Part shown: in pieces, positions 42,712 through 48,951 of the stretch
Position numbering within the stretch: the first letter of the stretch is position 1
Layout: every line of letters begins with the position of its first letter
Source: Bacteroidia bacterium
GTDB lineage: Bacteria > Bacteroidota > Bacteroidia > Chitinophagales > Saprospiraceae
Assembly (NCBI GenBank): GCA_030430845.1
Contig: JAUIKE010000047.1
Location: 1 to 48,951 of the forward strand
Direction of reading: 5' to 3'
Length of the DNA stretch: 48,951 nucleotides
Translations under genes and position numbers: made by a program
The notes under the pieces: model-generated
What the model saw: the letters and a program-made list of their open reading frames with translations, nothing else
Databases searched by the model: none
What the model was told of the DNA's origin: nothing

Positions 42712-44007
42712 CTAAAGTCTCCAATACAGTAATCCATTATCCTGTTTCGGTCTTTCATAAACGCCTTTGATATCCATTAATACGGGATCTTCTTTCATAA
42801 TGGATTTATAGTAGTTAAAATCTTGTTCCAGGTATTGTTTGTGGCTGACAGCTACAATAACGGCATCGTAATCATCCGAGGGGGTATCGATCAAGGTCAG
42901 GCCATATTCGTGTGCGACCTCATTCGGCGAGGCGAAGGGGTCGGTAACGTGTACGTTTATGGAGAACTGCATGAGCTCCCGGATCAGATCCGCTACTTTT
43001 GAGTTACGGATATCCGACACATTTTCTTTAAAGGTGACGCCCATGACCAGCACTTTGGCATTGCCGGGGCTTTTACCTCTTTGTATGAGGATCTGGACTA
43101 GCCTTTTAGCGATGAAGGAGGGCATGCTGTCGTTGATGCGCCTTCCACTGAGGATGACCTGGGGGTCGTAGCCGATCTGCTTGGATTTGTGGAGCAGGTA
43201 GTAGGGATCCACGCTGATGCAGTGCCCGCCTACCAGGCCCGGATAGAATTTGAGGAAGTTCCATTTGGTGCTGGCAGCCTCCAATACCTCCTGCGTATCA
43301 ATCCCCAGTTTATCAAAGATAATCGCCAGCTCATTCATCAGGGAAATGTTCAGGTCGCGCTGGGTATTTTCGATTACCTTGGCGGCTTCGGCAACCCGGA
43401 TGGAAGCGGCTTTGTGTATGCCGGCGGTGATGATTTGACCGTAAACATCGGCGATGACATTCAGGGATTCCTCATCGCAGCCCGAAACTACTTTGGCGAT
43501 AGTGACCAGCGTTTTGACCTTGCTGCCTGGGACAATTCTTTCGGGGGAATAGCCGACCTTGAAATCTTCGACGGCCTTCAGGCCGGATTGTTTTTCCAGG
43601 ATCGGCTGGCAGTCTTCTTCCGTACAGCCTGGGTACACGGTGGATTCATACACCACATAGTCTCCTTTCTTCAGGTATTTTCCAATACTTTCCGAGGCTT
43701 TATAAACGGGGACCAGGTTTGGCACCTTGTGTTCGTCCACGGGGGTAGGGACGGCCACGATGTGAAAGTGTGCCTGGCTCAGGTCTTCTGGTTTGGCCGT
43801 AAAATAGACATCTGTATTAGCGAAGGCAGAAGCGTCTAGTTCATTGGAAGGATCCACGCCATTTTTCATCATTTCGACTCGTCCTTCATTGATATCGAAG
43901 CCGATGACGCTGAAGTGCCGGCCCAATTCGAGGGCTAGCGGGAGGCCTACATAGCCTAAGCCCGTAACTGAAATCTTTTTCTTTTTGTCGAGTAATTCTT
44001 GATGCAC
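42712..44007 (-). CDS. tviB: UDP-N-acetyl-hexosamine 6-dehydrogenase (TviB/WbpO/WbpA-like)
   Basis: Oxidises UDP-GlcNAc or UDP-GalNAc at C6 to the uronic acid with two NAD. The 431-residue protein has GLGYVG (16-21), VAVPTPVDEHKVPNL, YESTVYPGCTEEDCQP, GYSPERIVPGSK, VIENTQRDLNISLMNELA, GLVGGHCISVDPYYL with catalytic C263, and GVTFKENVSDIRNSKV. Sequence style is that of TviB/WbpO. In this locus it probably feeds the WbpB, WbpE and WbpD-like enzymes. The gene ends 11 bp past the aminotransferase and shares its transcript. Confidence 0.92.
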   Translation of the reverse strand: MHQELLDKKKKISVTGLGYVGLPLALELGRHFSVIGFDINEGRVEMMKNGVDPSNELDASAFANTDVYFTAKPEDLSQAHFHIVAVPTPVDEHKVPNLVPVYKASESIGKYLKKGDYVVYESTVYPGCTEEDCQPILEKQSGLKAVEDFKVGYSPERIVPGSKVKTLVTIAKVVSGCDEESLNVIADVYGQIITAGIHKAASIRVAEAAKVIENTQRDLNISLMNELAIIFDKLGIDTQEVLEAASTKWNFLKFYPGLVGGHCISVDPYYLLHKSKQIGYDPQVILSGRRINDSMPSFIAKRLVQILIQRGKSPGNAKVLVMGVTFKENVSDIRNSKVADLIRELMQFSINVHVTDPFASPNEVAHEYGLTLIDTPSDDYDAVIVAVSHKQYLEQDFNYYKSIMKEDPVLMDIKGVYERPKQDNGLLYWRL

Positions 44008-44018
44008 GCCTTCTTTTT

Positions 44019-45146
44019 TTAGTTAAAAAATGCTTTGACAGCATCTGTTATATAAGATAAAGTATCTTCTGTCAACTCCGTATGCATTGGGAGTGAAATA
44101 ACTGTTTTACACAAATAATCGGTCACCGGCAGGTGTTTTACGCCCCCATTGCTATGAATATAGGCTTCCTGTTCATAAAGCGGCACGGGATAATAGATCA
44201 TAGACGGAACACCTTTTTCTTTTAGGAAGTTTTGCAGGGCATTCCGGTCGCCTTCCTTCACCACTAAAGTGTACTGATGAAATACGTGTGTAGAAAAGTC
44301 ACTTCTGACCGGAGTTTGCACCTGTGGCAGGTCTGCAAGGGCCTGGTCATAGAAGTCGGCTGCTTGTTGGCGGGCGGCGGCAAATTCATCCAGGTGCTTG
44401 AGTTTGATGTTTAAAATAGCGGCCTGGATGGAATCCAGTCTGGAGTTTACGCCTACGTATTTGTGGTAATAGCGTTTGTTTTGGCCATGGTTAGCAACCA
44501 TATGGAGCATGCTGCCCAACTCATCATCATTAGTGTAAATGGCGCCGCCGTCTCCAAAAGCGCCCAGGTTTTTAGATGGATAAAAGGAAGTACAGCCAAT
44601 ATGACCGATGGTGCCGGTTTTTTGAGTATGGCCGTCTGCGAAAGTATAATCGGCTCCGATGGCTTGTGCATTATCCTCTACTACATACAGGTCATATTTT
44701 TTGGCCAGTTCCATGATGGATTCCAGGTCGCAGCTTTGGCCGAATAGGTTGACGGGTACGATGGCTTTAGTTTTAGGGGTAATGGCTTTTTCGATGATTT
44801 CGGCAGTTATATTAAAGGTGTTGGGGTCAACATCAACCATAACGGGAGTGAGTTGAAGCAGAGCGATGACTTCGGCGGTGGCAACATAAGTAAAGGCAGG
44901 AACGATAACCTCATCGCCTGGTTGCAATTTCAGGGCCATGAAAGCAATCTGAAGCGCGTCGGTACCATTTGCGCAGGGAATGACGTGTTTGGCGCCCAGG
45001 TATTCCTCCATAGTAGCCTGGAATGCTTTGACGGCCGGGCCGTTGATGTAAGCGGTGGAGCCTAAAACGTCGAGCACGGCTTGATTGATTTCTTTTTCGT
45101 AGCGCTGATACTGAGTTTTCAGATCAACCATTTGTATATTTTGCAT
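44019..45146 (-). CDS. wbpE: DegT/DnrJ/EryC1/StrS sugar aminotransferase (WbpE-like)
   Basis: PLP enzyme of 375 residues that probably aminates C3 of the keto-uronic acid sugar using glutamate. The start MQNIQMVDLKTQYQRYEKEI is the WbpE/WlbC opening. CANGTDALQIAFMAL, EVIVPAFTYVATAEVI, VEDNAQAIGADY (156-167), FYPSKNLGAFGDGGAI with the PLP lysine K192, and NSRLDSIQAAIL follow. All family motifs are intact. It is the second gene of the run, next to the UDP-sugar dehydrogenase, as in ManNAc3NAcA loci. Confidence 0.92.
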   Translation of the reverse strand: MQNIQMVDLKTQYQRYEKEINQAVLDVLGSTAYINGPAVKAFQATMEEYLGAKHVIPCANGTDALQIAFMALKLQPGDEVIVPAFTYVATAEVIALLQLTPVMVDVDPNTFNITAEIIEKAITPKTKAIVPVNLFGQSCDLESIMELAKKYDLYVVEDNAQAIGADYTFADGHTQKTGTIGHIGCTSFYPSKNLGAFGDGGAIYTNDDELGSMLHMVANHGQNKRYYHKYVGVNSRLDSIQAAILNIKLKHLDEFAAARQQAADFYDQALADLPQVQTPVRSDFSTHVFHQYTLVVKEGDRNALQNFLKEKGVPSMIYYPVPLYEQEAYIHSNGGVKHLPVTDYLCKTVISLPMHTELTEDTLSYITDAVKAFFN

Positions 45147-45194
45147 CGTCTTATTTTTTATGGGCTTATATGGAATGAATTATTATTTTTTAGA

Positions 45195-45773
45195 CTAAGA
45201 TTTGGCCCAAAGTAACAAGGGATCCGGGTCAAACATTTTTTTGTCTAAGTTTTCGTATTCTTCTTTACTATATACCAGGTATCGGATTTTCCGTTTGATG
45301 ACCTCCTCTGACTTGCTGATCAGCCCCAGCAGGTATTCCCGATCAACTTTGCCCACGAAAATAAGGTCTATGATAGTGCTGTCGATCCCTCTTGAAAAAT
45401 CACCAATGACAAAAACTTTATCTACATCTCCAAGCCTATGTACGATATTTTCGACTATGCGATCAAAGCCTACATGTTTGAGTAAAATATTATGCAATTC
45501 GTTGAAAAGAGGGTGGCTGGTATTGGCTTGAAAGATCTTTTTGTTACCATTGAGCCTGGAGACGAGCATGCCGGCTTGCTCAAGCCTGTTCAATTCTACG
45601 CGTATGGCATTAGAGGAGTCGCCGAATTCGCTTTCCAGACTTCGCAGATAAGCTGTGGTGCTACTATTTAAGAAAAATTTAAGTAGCAGCTTAATTCTAG
45701 TTTTTGAGGATATGATTGCTTCTATCATTTGAGTAATAAAACTACTCAATTTTGTAAATGCTTTTTTGTGCAT
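45195..45773 (-). CDS. Winged-helix protein with nucleotidyltransferase-like domain
   Basis: A 192-residue protein (177 if it starts at 45728, MIEAIISSKTRIKLLLKFFL, which looks the more conserved start). The N-terminal winged helix has TAYLRSLESEFGDSSNAIRV and ELNRLEQAGMLVS. The C-terminal part has VFVIGDFSRGIDSTIIDLIF, a degenerate nucleotidyltransferase pattern (GxFxRG, D-x-D-like). Similar genes are often found at the start of Bacteroidota polysaccharide loci; a regulatory role is inferred. It is the first gene of the minus-strand run, 49 bp from the aminotransferase gene. Confidence 0.75.
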   Translation of the reverse strand: MHKKAFTKLSSFITQMIEAIISSKTRIKLLLKFFLNSSTTAYLRSLESEFGDSSNAIRVELNRLEQAGMLVSRLNGNKKIFQANTSHPLFNELHNILLKHVGFDRIVENIVHRLGDVDKVFVIGDFSRGIDSTIIDLIFVGKVDREYLLGLISKSEEVIKRKIRYLVYSKEEYENLDKKMFDPDPLLLWAKS

Positions 45774-45831
45774 TTTAAGGTTTAATGGTATATAAAACCT
45801 TGGTTTTTAGCACAAAACATCAGTTTTTAGG

Positions 45832-45860
45832 AAAATATAATTTGTTTACTTTTTTTACAA
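45832..45860 (-). promoter_or_regulatory. Candidate Bacteroidota-type promoter for the locus
   Basis: On the minus strand, TTG (45860-45858) is followed after 18 bp by TATATTTT (45839-45832), close to the Bacteroidota pattern of TTTG and TAnnTTTG with a spacer of about 19 bp. It lies about 60 bp upstream of the first gene. AT-rich surroundings make chance matches likely. Confidence 0.25.
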
Positions 45861-45951
45861 GCAGCTCAAAGGTAAGTTTCAAAAAGAAAAATATCAAACT
45901 TTTTAAAAAGATTGACAAAAATTTTTACCTAAAGTTAATGAAAGTGTTTTA

Positions 45952-45975
45952 TGTGCCGCCGCTCTGCGGCTGTGC
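45952..45975. repeat. REP palindrome, outer copy
   Basis: A 24-bp unit containing the palindrome GCCGC-tct-GCGGC, starting TGTGCCGCCGCTCTGC. It is identical to 46869-46892 and inverted relative to 46330-46348. It lies about 370 bp past the transposase stop and marks the left edge of the REP-rich region 45.95-47.48 kb. Confidence 0.75.
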
Positions 45976-45981
45976 GTGGTC

Positions 45982-46081
45982 CCTGATGGCAGTCAGAGTC
46001 TGTGCTCCTGATGGCAGTCAGAGTCTGTGCTCCTGATGGCAGTCAGAGTCTGTGCTCCTGATGGCAGTCGCCATCAGTTCT
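45982..46081. repeat. 25-bp tandem repeat array
   Basis: Three perfect 25-bp units starting CCTGATGGCAGTCAGAG at 45982, 46007 and 46032, and a fourth partial unit at 46057 ending in the palindrome CTGATGGC-agtc-GCCATCAG. The 25-bp period equals that of the window-start array, although the sequences differ. The remainder of 45774-46374 holds REP palindromes (GCTGTCGCTGCTCCGCAGC near 46084 and its inverse near 46259) and no gene; small open frames there are repeat translations. Confidence 0.85.
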
Positions 46082-46329
46082 GGAGCTGTCGCTGCTCCGC
46101 AGCTTTTGTTGGGAGGGCTGTGTACAGGGAGAGGCTTTTCCCTGGGAGCTTTTCCAGTCGAGCGGGTTCTGGCAGCTGCTTAGCGGCGCGAGCTTCCTAT
46201 CGCGGGGCGCGAGCTCCACCTTTTTTTCCAGAAGCCCCTGCCGGTCCAGTGAGTTCTGACAGCTGCGGAGCAGCGACAGCTTTCGAACGTGAAGTGCCAA
46301 CCTCACGTATAGCCCAAAAAGATGACGGA

Positions 46330-46348
46330 GCCGCAGAGCGGCGGCACA
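46330..46348. repeat. REP palindrome left of the transposase
   Basis: GCCGCAGAGCGGCGGCACA, the reverse complement of the palindrome unit at 46869-46892. It is 27 bp beyond the transposase stop codon. With 46869-46887 it brackets the gene as an inverted pair. Confidence 0.8.
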
Positions 46349-46374
46349 AACGATCAATGTTTACAGCTACCACA

Positions 46375-46839
46375 TCAATCTAAAATCCAATCAAATAAAT
46401 GTTCTTCCTCATACTGTATGTCATAGGTGTGGAGTAAATCTAGATACTCCTCTTTAAAAGAAACTTCTCCGTGATGAACTTCTTGATTCTCAATATATCG
46501 GATCAGTTGATCAACTCGGGAAGGCTCCACTGCAAAAGCTCCAAACCCTCTCTGCCAGGAGAAGGGTTGTTGAATGACTTTTTGTTGATTCAACCAACGG
46601 GAGGAGTTGGACTTGACAACTCGCATGAGATCAGAAACGCTCATGTTGGGTTTTATTCTAAAAAAAAGATGGATATGGTCAGAGACTCCGTTGATGATCA
46701 AGGGGTATTGGTTTTCTGCCTTAATGATTCCGTATATATAAAGGTTGAGTCTTGAACGGATTTCTTTTTTTAGCAAAGCTTGCCGGTATTTGACGGCAAA
46801 AACGGCATGGATGTAAATTTGTGTGTATGTATTTGCCAT
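46375..46839 (-). CDS. REP-associated tyrosine transposase (RAYT; IS200/IS605 TnpA-like)
   Basis: Y1 single-strand transposase of 154 residues from the start at 46839 (MANTYTQIYIHAVF); the 20 residues encoded upstream run into the REP palindrome and are excluded. The HUH motif is H55-I-H57 in GVSDHIHLFFRI. The catalytic tyrosine is probably Y115 in QLIRYIENQEVHH. SWQRGFGAFAVEPS is typical of the family. The gene is single and bracketed by inverted palindromes at 46330-46348 and 46869-46887, the arrangement expected of a RAYT that processes REPs. It appears intact and could maintain the many palindromes around it. Confidence 0.88.
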   Translation of the reverse strand: MANTYTQIYIHAVFAVKYRQALLKKEIRSRLNLYIYGIIKAENQYPLIINGVSDHIHLFFRIKPNMSVSDLMRVVKSNSSRWLNQQKVIQQPFSWQRGFGAFAVEPSRVDQLIRYIENQEVHHGEVSFKEEYLDLLHTYDIQYEEEHLFDWILD

Positions 46840-46868
46840 GATGATTTTTTTGTAAAATGATGATTTTA

Positions 46869-46892
46869 TGTGCCGCCGCTCTGCGGCTGTGC
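46869..46892. repeat. REP palindrome right of the transposase
   Basis: Contains GCCGC-tct-GCGGC and starts TGTGCCGCCGCTCTGC; 30 bp upstream of the transposase start. It is identical to 45952-45975 and inverted relative to 46330-46348. Confidence 0.8.
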
Positions 46893-47142
46893 TTGGCATT
46901 GTTTGAGGTCCGACGGCGGTAGCCGTCGGTTAGGAAGCTGTCGCTGCTCCGCAGCTTATGTCGGGAGGGCAGTGTACTGACGGAGTTGTGTCATAGATGG
47001 TTTTGCTCCGGCAGATCCCTCTGTTCCAGCGCGTTCTGGCAGCCGCAGATCGGCGGCGGCTTTCCACCGTGGGGCGTGAGCCCCACCTGTTTTCCCCCAC
47101 CTTCGCCCTTCCATGTCAGAGTGTGACGACAGCTGATATCGC

Positions 47143-47437
47143 CGCAGAGCGGCTGTACTTGGCCGTGTTTTACCCGAGGGCTGACGCCCCCGGTTAGGGA
47201 GCTTTCGCTGCTTTGCAGCTCATGACAGGGGTAGGGTGCCGGGAGAGGCTTTTCTCTGGGAGCTTTTCCGGTCCAGCGCGTTCTGGCAGCCGCAGAGCGG
47301 CTGTACTTGGCCGTGTTTTACCCGAGGGCTGACGCCCCCGGTTAGGGAGCTTTCGCTGCTTTACAGCTCATGACAGGAGTAGGGTGCCGGGAGAGGCTTT
47401 TCTCTGGGAGCTTTCCGGTCCAACGCGTTCTGGCAGC
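47143..47437. repeat. 148-bp tandem duplication in the REP region
   Basis: Units 47143-47290 and 47291-47437 (one base shorter) are nearly identical, both starting CGCAGAGCGGCTGTAC. Differences include G/A in the GCTTTGCAGC/GCTTTACAGC palindrome and a T deletion in GAGCTTTTCC. Related sequence (GGGAGAGGCTTTTCCCTGGG and neighbours) occurs near 46126-46190, so this is one family of compound REP units. The whole stretch 46893-47482 carries only such repeats; no gene is supported. Confidence 0.88.
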
Positions 47438-47482
47438 CGCTTAGCGGCGCGAGCTACCCTCCGTGGGGCGTCAGCCCCACCA

Positions 47483-48604
47483 TCATTGCTTAAAAAACCT
47501 CTTCACCACCCGCTCCCGTGGACTCGTCACCACCAACACATACATACCCTTTTTCAACCCACTGACATCGATATCTTGCAACCCCAATGGATAAATGTAG
47601 GATCGATACCAAAGCCGATGCCCCTGAAGATCGTTTATCGATACCTCAGCCTCTGAAGCCTCAAAAGCGCGAAGATCCAAGCTGATCTGAGTATGGGGGA
47701 TCGTAGGAAAAACCTGTATTTCTGTAGGAGATCGATACTGCAAAACGATCACCTCGGAATAATTGATAGAGCCATCCCGATCCACCTGTTTCAGACGGTA
47801 GTAATTGGCCCCGATGACTGGGAAAGCATCTAAATACGAATACAAAGTGATTTCTTCAGCTTCTCCACGGGCCGGGCGGCGCTCGATTTCTTCAAAGTCG
47901 GTGTGTTTTGTTCGTCGTTCTATGCTGAAGTAATGACTGTTGTGTTCCGTGGCGGTCGCCCAGCGGAGCAGTATGCCCTCCTCCCGCACTTCGCCTGTCC
48001 ACTCCATTAGCCTGACAGGGAGGAGAGCCTGCCCACTGATCGACACATTGTCGATTCGAAGCGTTGCGGCCAAGGCCGCCGGATCCTGTTCATAGGGATA
48101 TATTCTAAAGCTAATGCGACCTCCGGAAGCTGTTTGCTCGCTCAAGCTATAGGAGCGATTGCGGCAAAAACTAAAAGAATTGCTGCCGGATCCCAGGTAT
48201 TTCTCCGAACCTCCATCTATACTGTAGTAAACCTCAAAACTCCGAGGTCCACTTGCAGAGGACAGAAAGGTACTGAAACTGAAATTCGTGATGATCAGAT
48301 CATAACCGCCTTTGGCTTCGGCTTCAAATTCTAAATAATCACCACTTGAACGGCTGCTGCCCGTTGGCCAGAAATTGGTGGCCCAGGTCTCAGAACCCGA
48401 ACAGACATCCGGACTGCCGTTATTGTTCCCGCCGGAAAGATAAGCGTAAGCCCTGTCGACCTTCCCGGAATGGGAAGATGCTTCAATAGGGACAGAGGGA
48501 ACGGCCGTGCCTATGTTTTCAAAGGTCCAGTTGGCTATGCTATATTGCCCGTTTCCCACCAGGCAATAGCATACCTGGAAAAAGCAGATCATTAACTTTT
48601 TCAT
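47483..48604 (-). CDS. Secreted protein with T9SS type A sorting domain
   Basis: A 373-residue protein with a signal peptide (about 1-20, MKKLMICFFQVCYCLVGNGQ). The first part (about 22-200) looks like a beta-sandwich of the kind in secreted Bacteroidota proteins. A linker has LRWATATEHNSHYFSIERR and GANYYRLKQVDRDGSINYSE, common in such proteins. The C-terminal sorting domain includes VFPTIPHTQISLDL, EVSINDLQGHRLW, DVSGLKKGMYVLVV and a basic tail ending VVKRFFKQ. It is probably exported by the type IX system and anchored or released outside; its function is unknown. It does not appear to be part of the polysaccharide locus. Confidence 0.9.
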   Translation of the reverse strand: MKKLMICFFQVCYCLVGNGQYSIANWTFENIGTAVPSVPIEASSHSGKVDRAYAYLSGGNNNGSPDVCSGSETWATNFWPTGSSRSSGDYLEFEAEAKGGYDLIITNFSFSTFLSSASGPRSFEVYYSIDGGSEKYLGSGSNSFSFCRNRSYSLSEQTASGGRISFRIYPYEQDPAALAATLRIDNVSISGQALLPVRLMEWTGEVREEGILLRWATATEHNSHYFSIERRTKHTDFEEIERRPARGEAEEITLYSYLDAFPVIGANYYRLKQVDRDGSINYSEVIVLQYRSPTEIQVFPTIPHTQISLDLRAFEASEAEVSINDLQGHRLWYRSYIYPLGLQDIDVSGLKKGMYVLVVTSPRERVVKRFFKQ

Positions 48605-48832
48605 ACTTGGTTTTTGGAGATTCCAGACTTGTGTTAATCAGACTCTAAAAAGAATGAAGTTTTGAAAAAGGGATGGGCACCTATCTATCATTCTGTTTTT
48701 AAATGTAAGTATTTTGTTAAGCGAAATCAAGTTTTGAGTTGGGAAAAAAGACCGGAAAGGAAACCTTATTGTTATGCTGGATTAGAAGCGGATTTTGTTG
48801 TAGTAGGATGGGAGAGAGGGGTATTTGTTAGG

Positions 48833-48869
48833 GGTTGTGTAAAAAGTCCTACGGCCTTTTCACACAACC
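48833..48869. terminator. Hairpin near the right end
   Basis: GGTTGTGTAAAAAG and CTTTTCACACAACC pair with one mismatch around a 9-nt loop (TCCTACGGC). With the hairpin at 48881-48937 it may form a transcription end point. The stretch 48605-48832 shows no supported gene; the 70-codon frame at 48662 has no recognisable features. Confidence 0.5.
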
Positions 48870-48880
48870 AATAATATTCT

Positions 48881-48937
48881 TTTAGGAGGTCGTTTTAAGA
48901 AAAAAACTTTGTTTTTTTCTTAAAACGACCTCCTAAA
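48881..48937. repeat. Perfect 27-bp inverted repeat
   Basis: Arms 48881-48907 and 48911-48937 are exact reverse complements with a 3-nt loop (TTT). The left arm begins TTTAGGAGGTCG. Such a long perfect stem could be a bidirectional terminator or one end of a mobile element that continues outside the window. Confidence 0.85.
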
Positions 48938-48951
48938 TAAAATTTTCTGGG

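Noticed and set aside
45982..46081. Possible CRISPR array
   Set aside because: The 25-bp units are directly contiguous with no unique spacers, and no cas genes are present.
45785..46383. Plus-strand frames in the repeat region left of the transposase
   Set aside because: They mostly translate REP and 25-bp repeats; no conserved segment.
46840..46899. Upstream extension of the transposase reading frame
   Set aside because: The extra 20 codons cross the REP palindrome; the family start is MANTYTQ at 46839.
48662..48874. 70-codon plus-strand frame near the right end
   Set aside because: It runs into the hairpin at 48833-48869 and shows no family resemblance or promoter.

Overview
The window looks like a chromosomal surface-polysaccharide (capsule, O-antigen or exopolysaccharide) locus from a Bacteroidota bacterium, most likely a Saprospiria-type lineage such as Lewinella or Haliscomenobacter relatives. 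The phylum is supported by a type IX secretion C-terminal sorting domain on the protein at 47483-48604, an UpxY/NusG-like antiterminator at 42078-42617, the TviB/WbpO-type sugar dehydrogenase, and the near absence of Shine-Dalgarno sequences. The order-level placement is inference only.

All convincing genes lie on the minus strand, so the locus reads from right to left. From about 45.8 kb down it contains: a winged-helix/nucleotidyltransferase-like protein, a sugar aminotransferase, a UDP-sugar 6-dehydrogenase, the UpxY-like antiterminator, RfbA, a UDP-glucuronate-epimerase-like SDR, a CpsB-type tyrosine phosphatase, Wza and Wzc, a GT61 enzyme, a WbpD/WbpB pair, and the Wzm/Wzt ABC exporter. 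Then comes a long AT-rich accessory block (about 3.3-29.8 kb) of some fifteen glycosyltransferases, five sulfotransferase-type proteins, a WecB-like 2-epimerase, a Wzy-like polymerase, a NodU-type carbamoyltransferase and a methyltransferase. It ends with Gmd and Fcl, which make GDP-L-fucose. The inferred product is a complex polymer containing fucose (consistent with a GT11-like fucosyltransferase), an N-acetylated diamino-uronic acid of the ManNAc3NAcA type, and probably sulfate and carbamoyl groups.

Two genes in the accessory block are disrupted by single-base frameshifts that can be reconstructed: the methyltransferase near 5260 and a sulfotransferase near 21700. A third, a GT2 gene, survives only as a 3' fragment at 3078-3310, next to an AT-rich sulfotransferase and an intact paralogue of the same GT2. 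These point to active gene turnover, although sequencing error cannot be excluded for the frameshifts.

The non-coding DNA is unusually structured. It holds palindromic tandem repeats of 25-bp period at both ends, a 45-nt-arm inverted repeat between gmd and fcl, two 116-bp hairpin elements with compensatory base changes, several copies of a GTTCTTTT-type hairpin, an 8-bp minisatellite with inverted units between cpsB and the epimerase, and a REP/RAYT region (45.9-47.5 kb). In the last, an IS200-like transposase is bracketed by inverted copies of a palindrome. The right end holds a T9SS-secreted protein and two strong hairpins. No tRNA, rRNA or CRISPR was seen.
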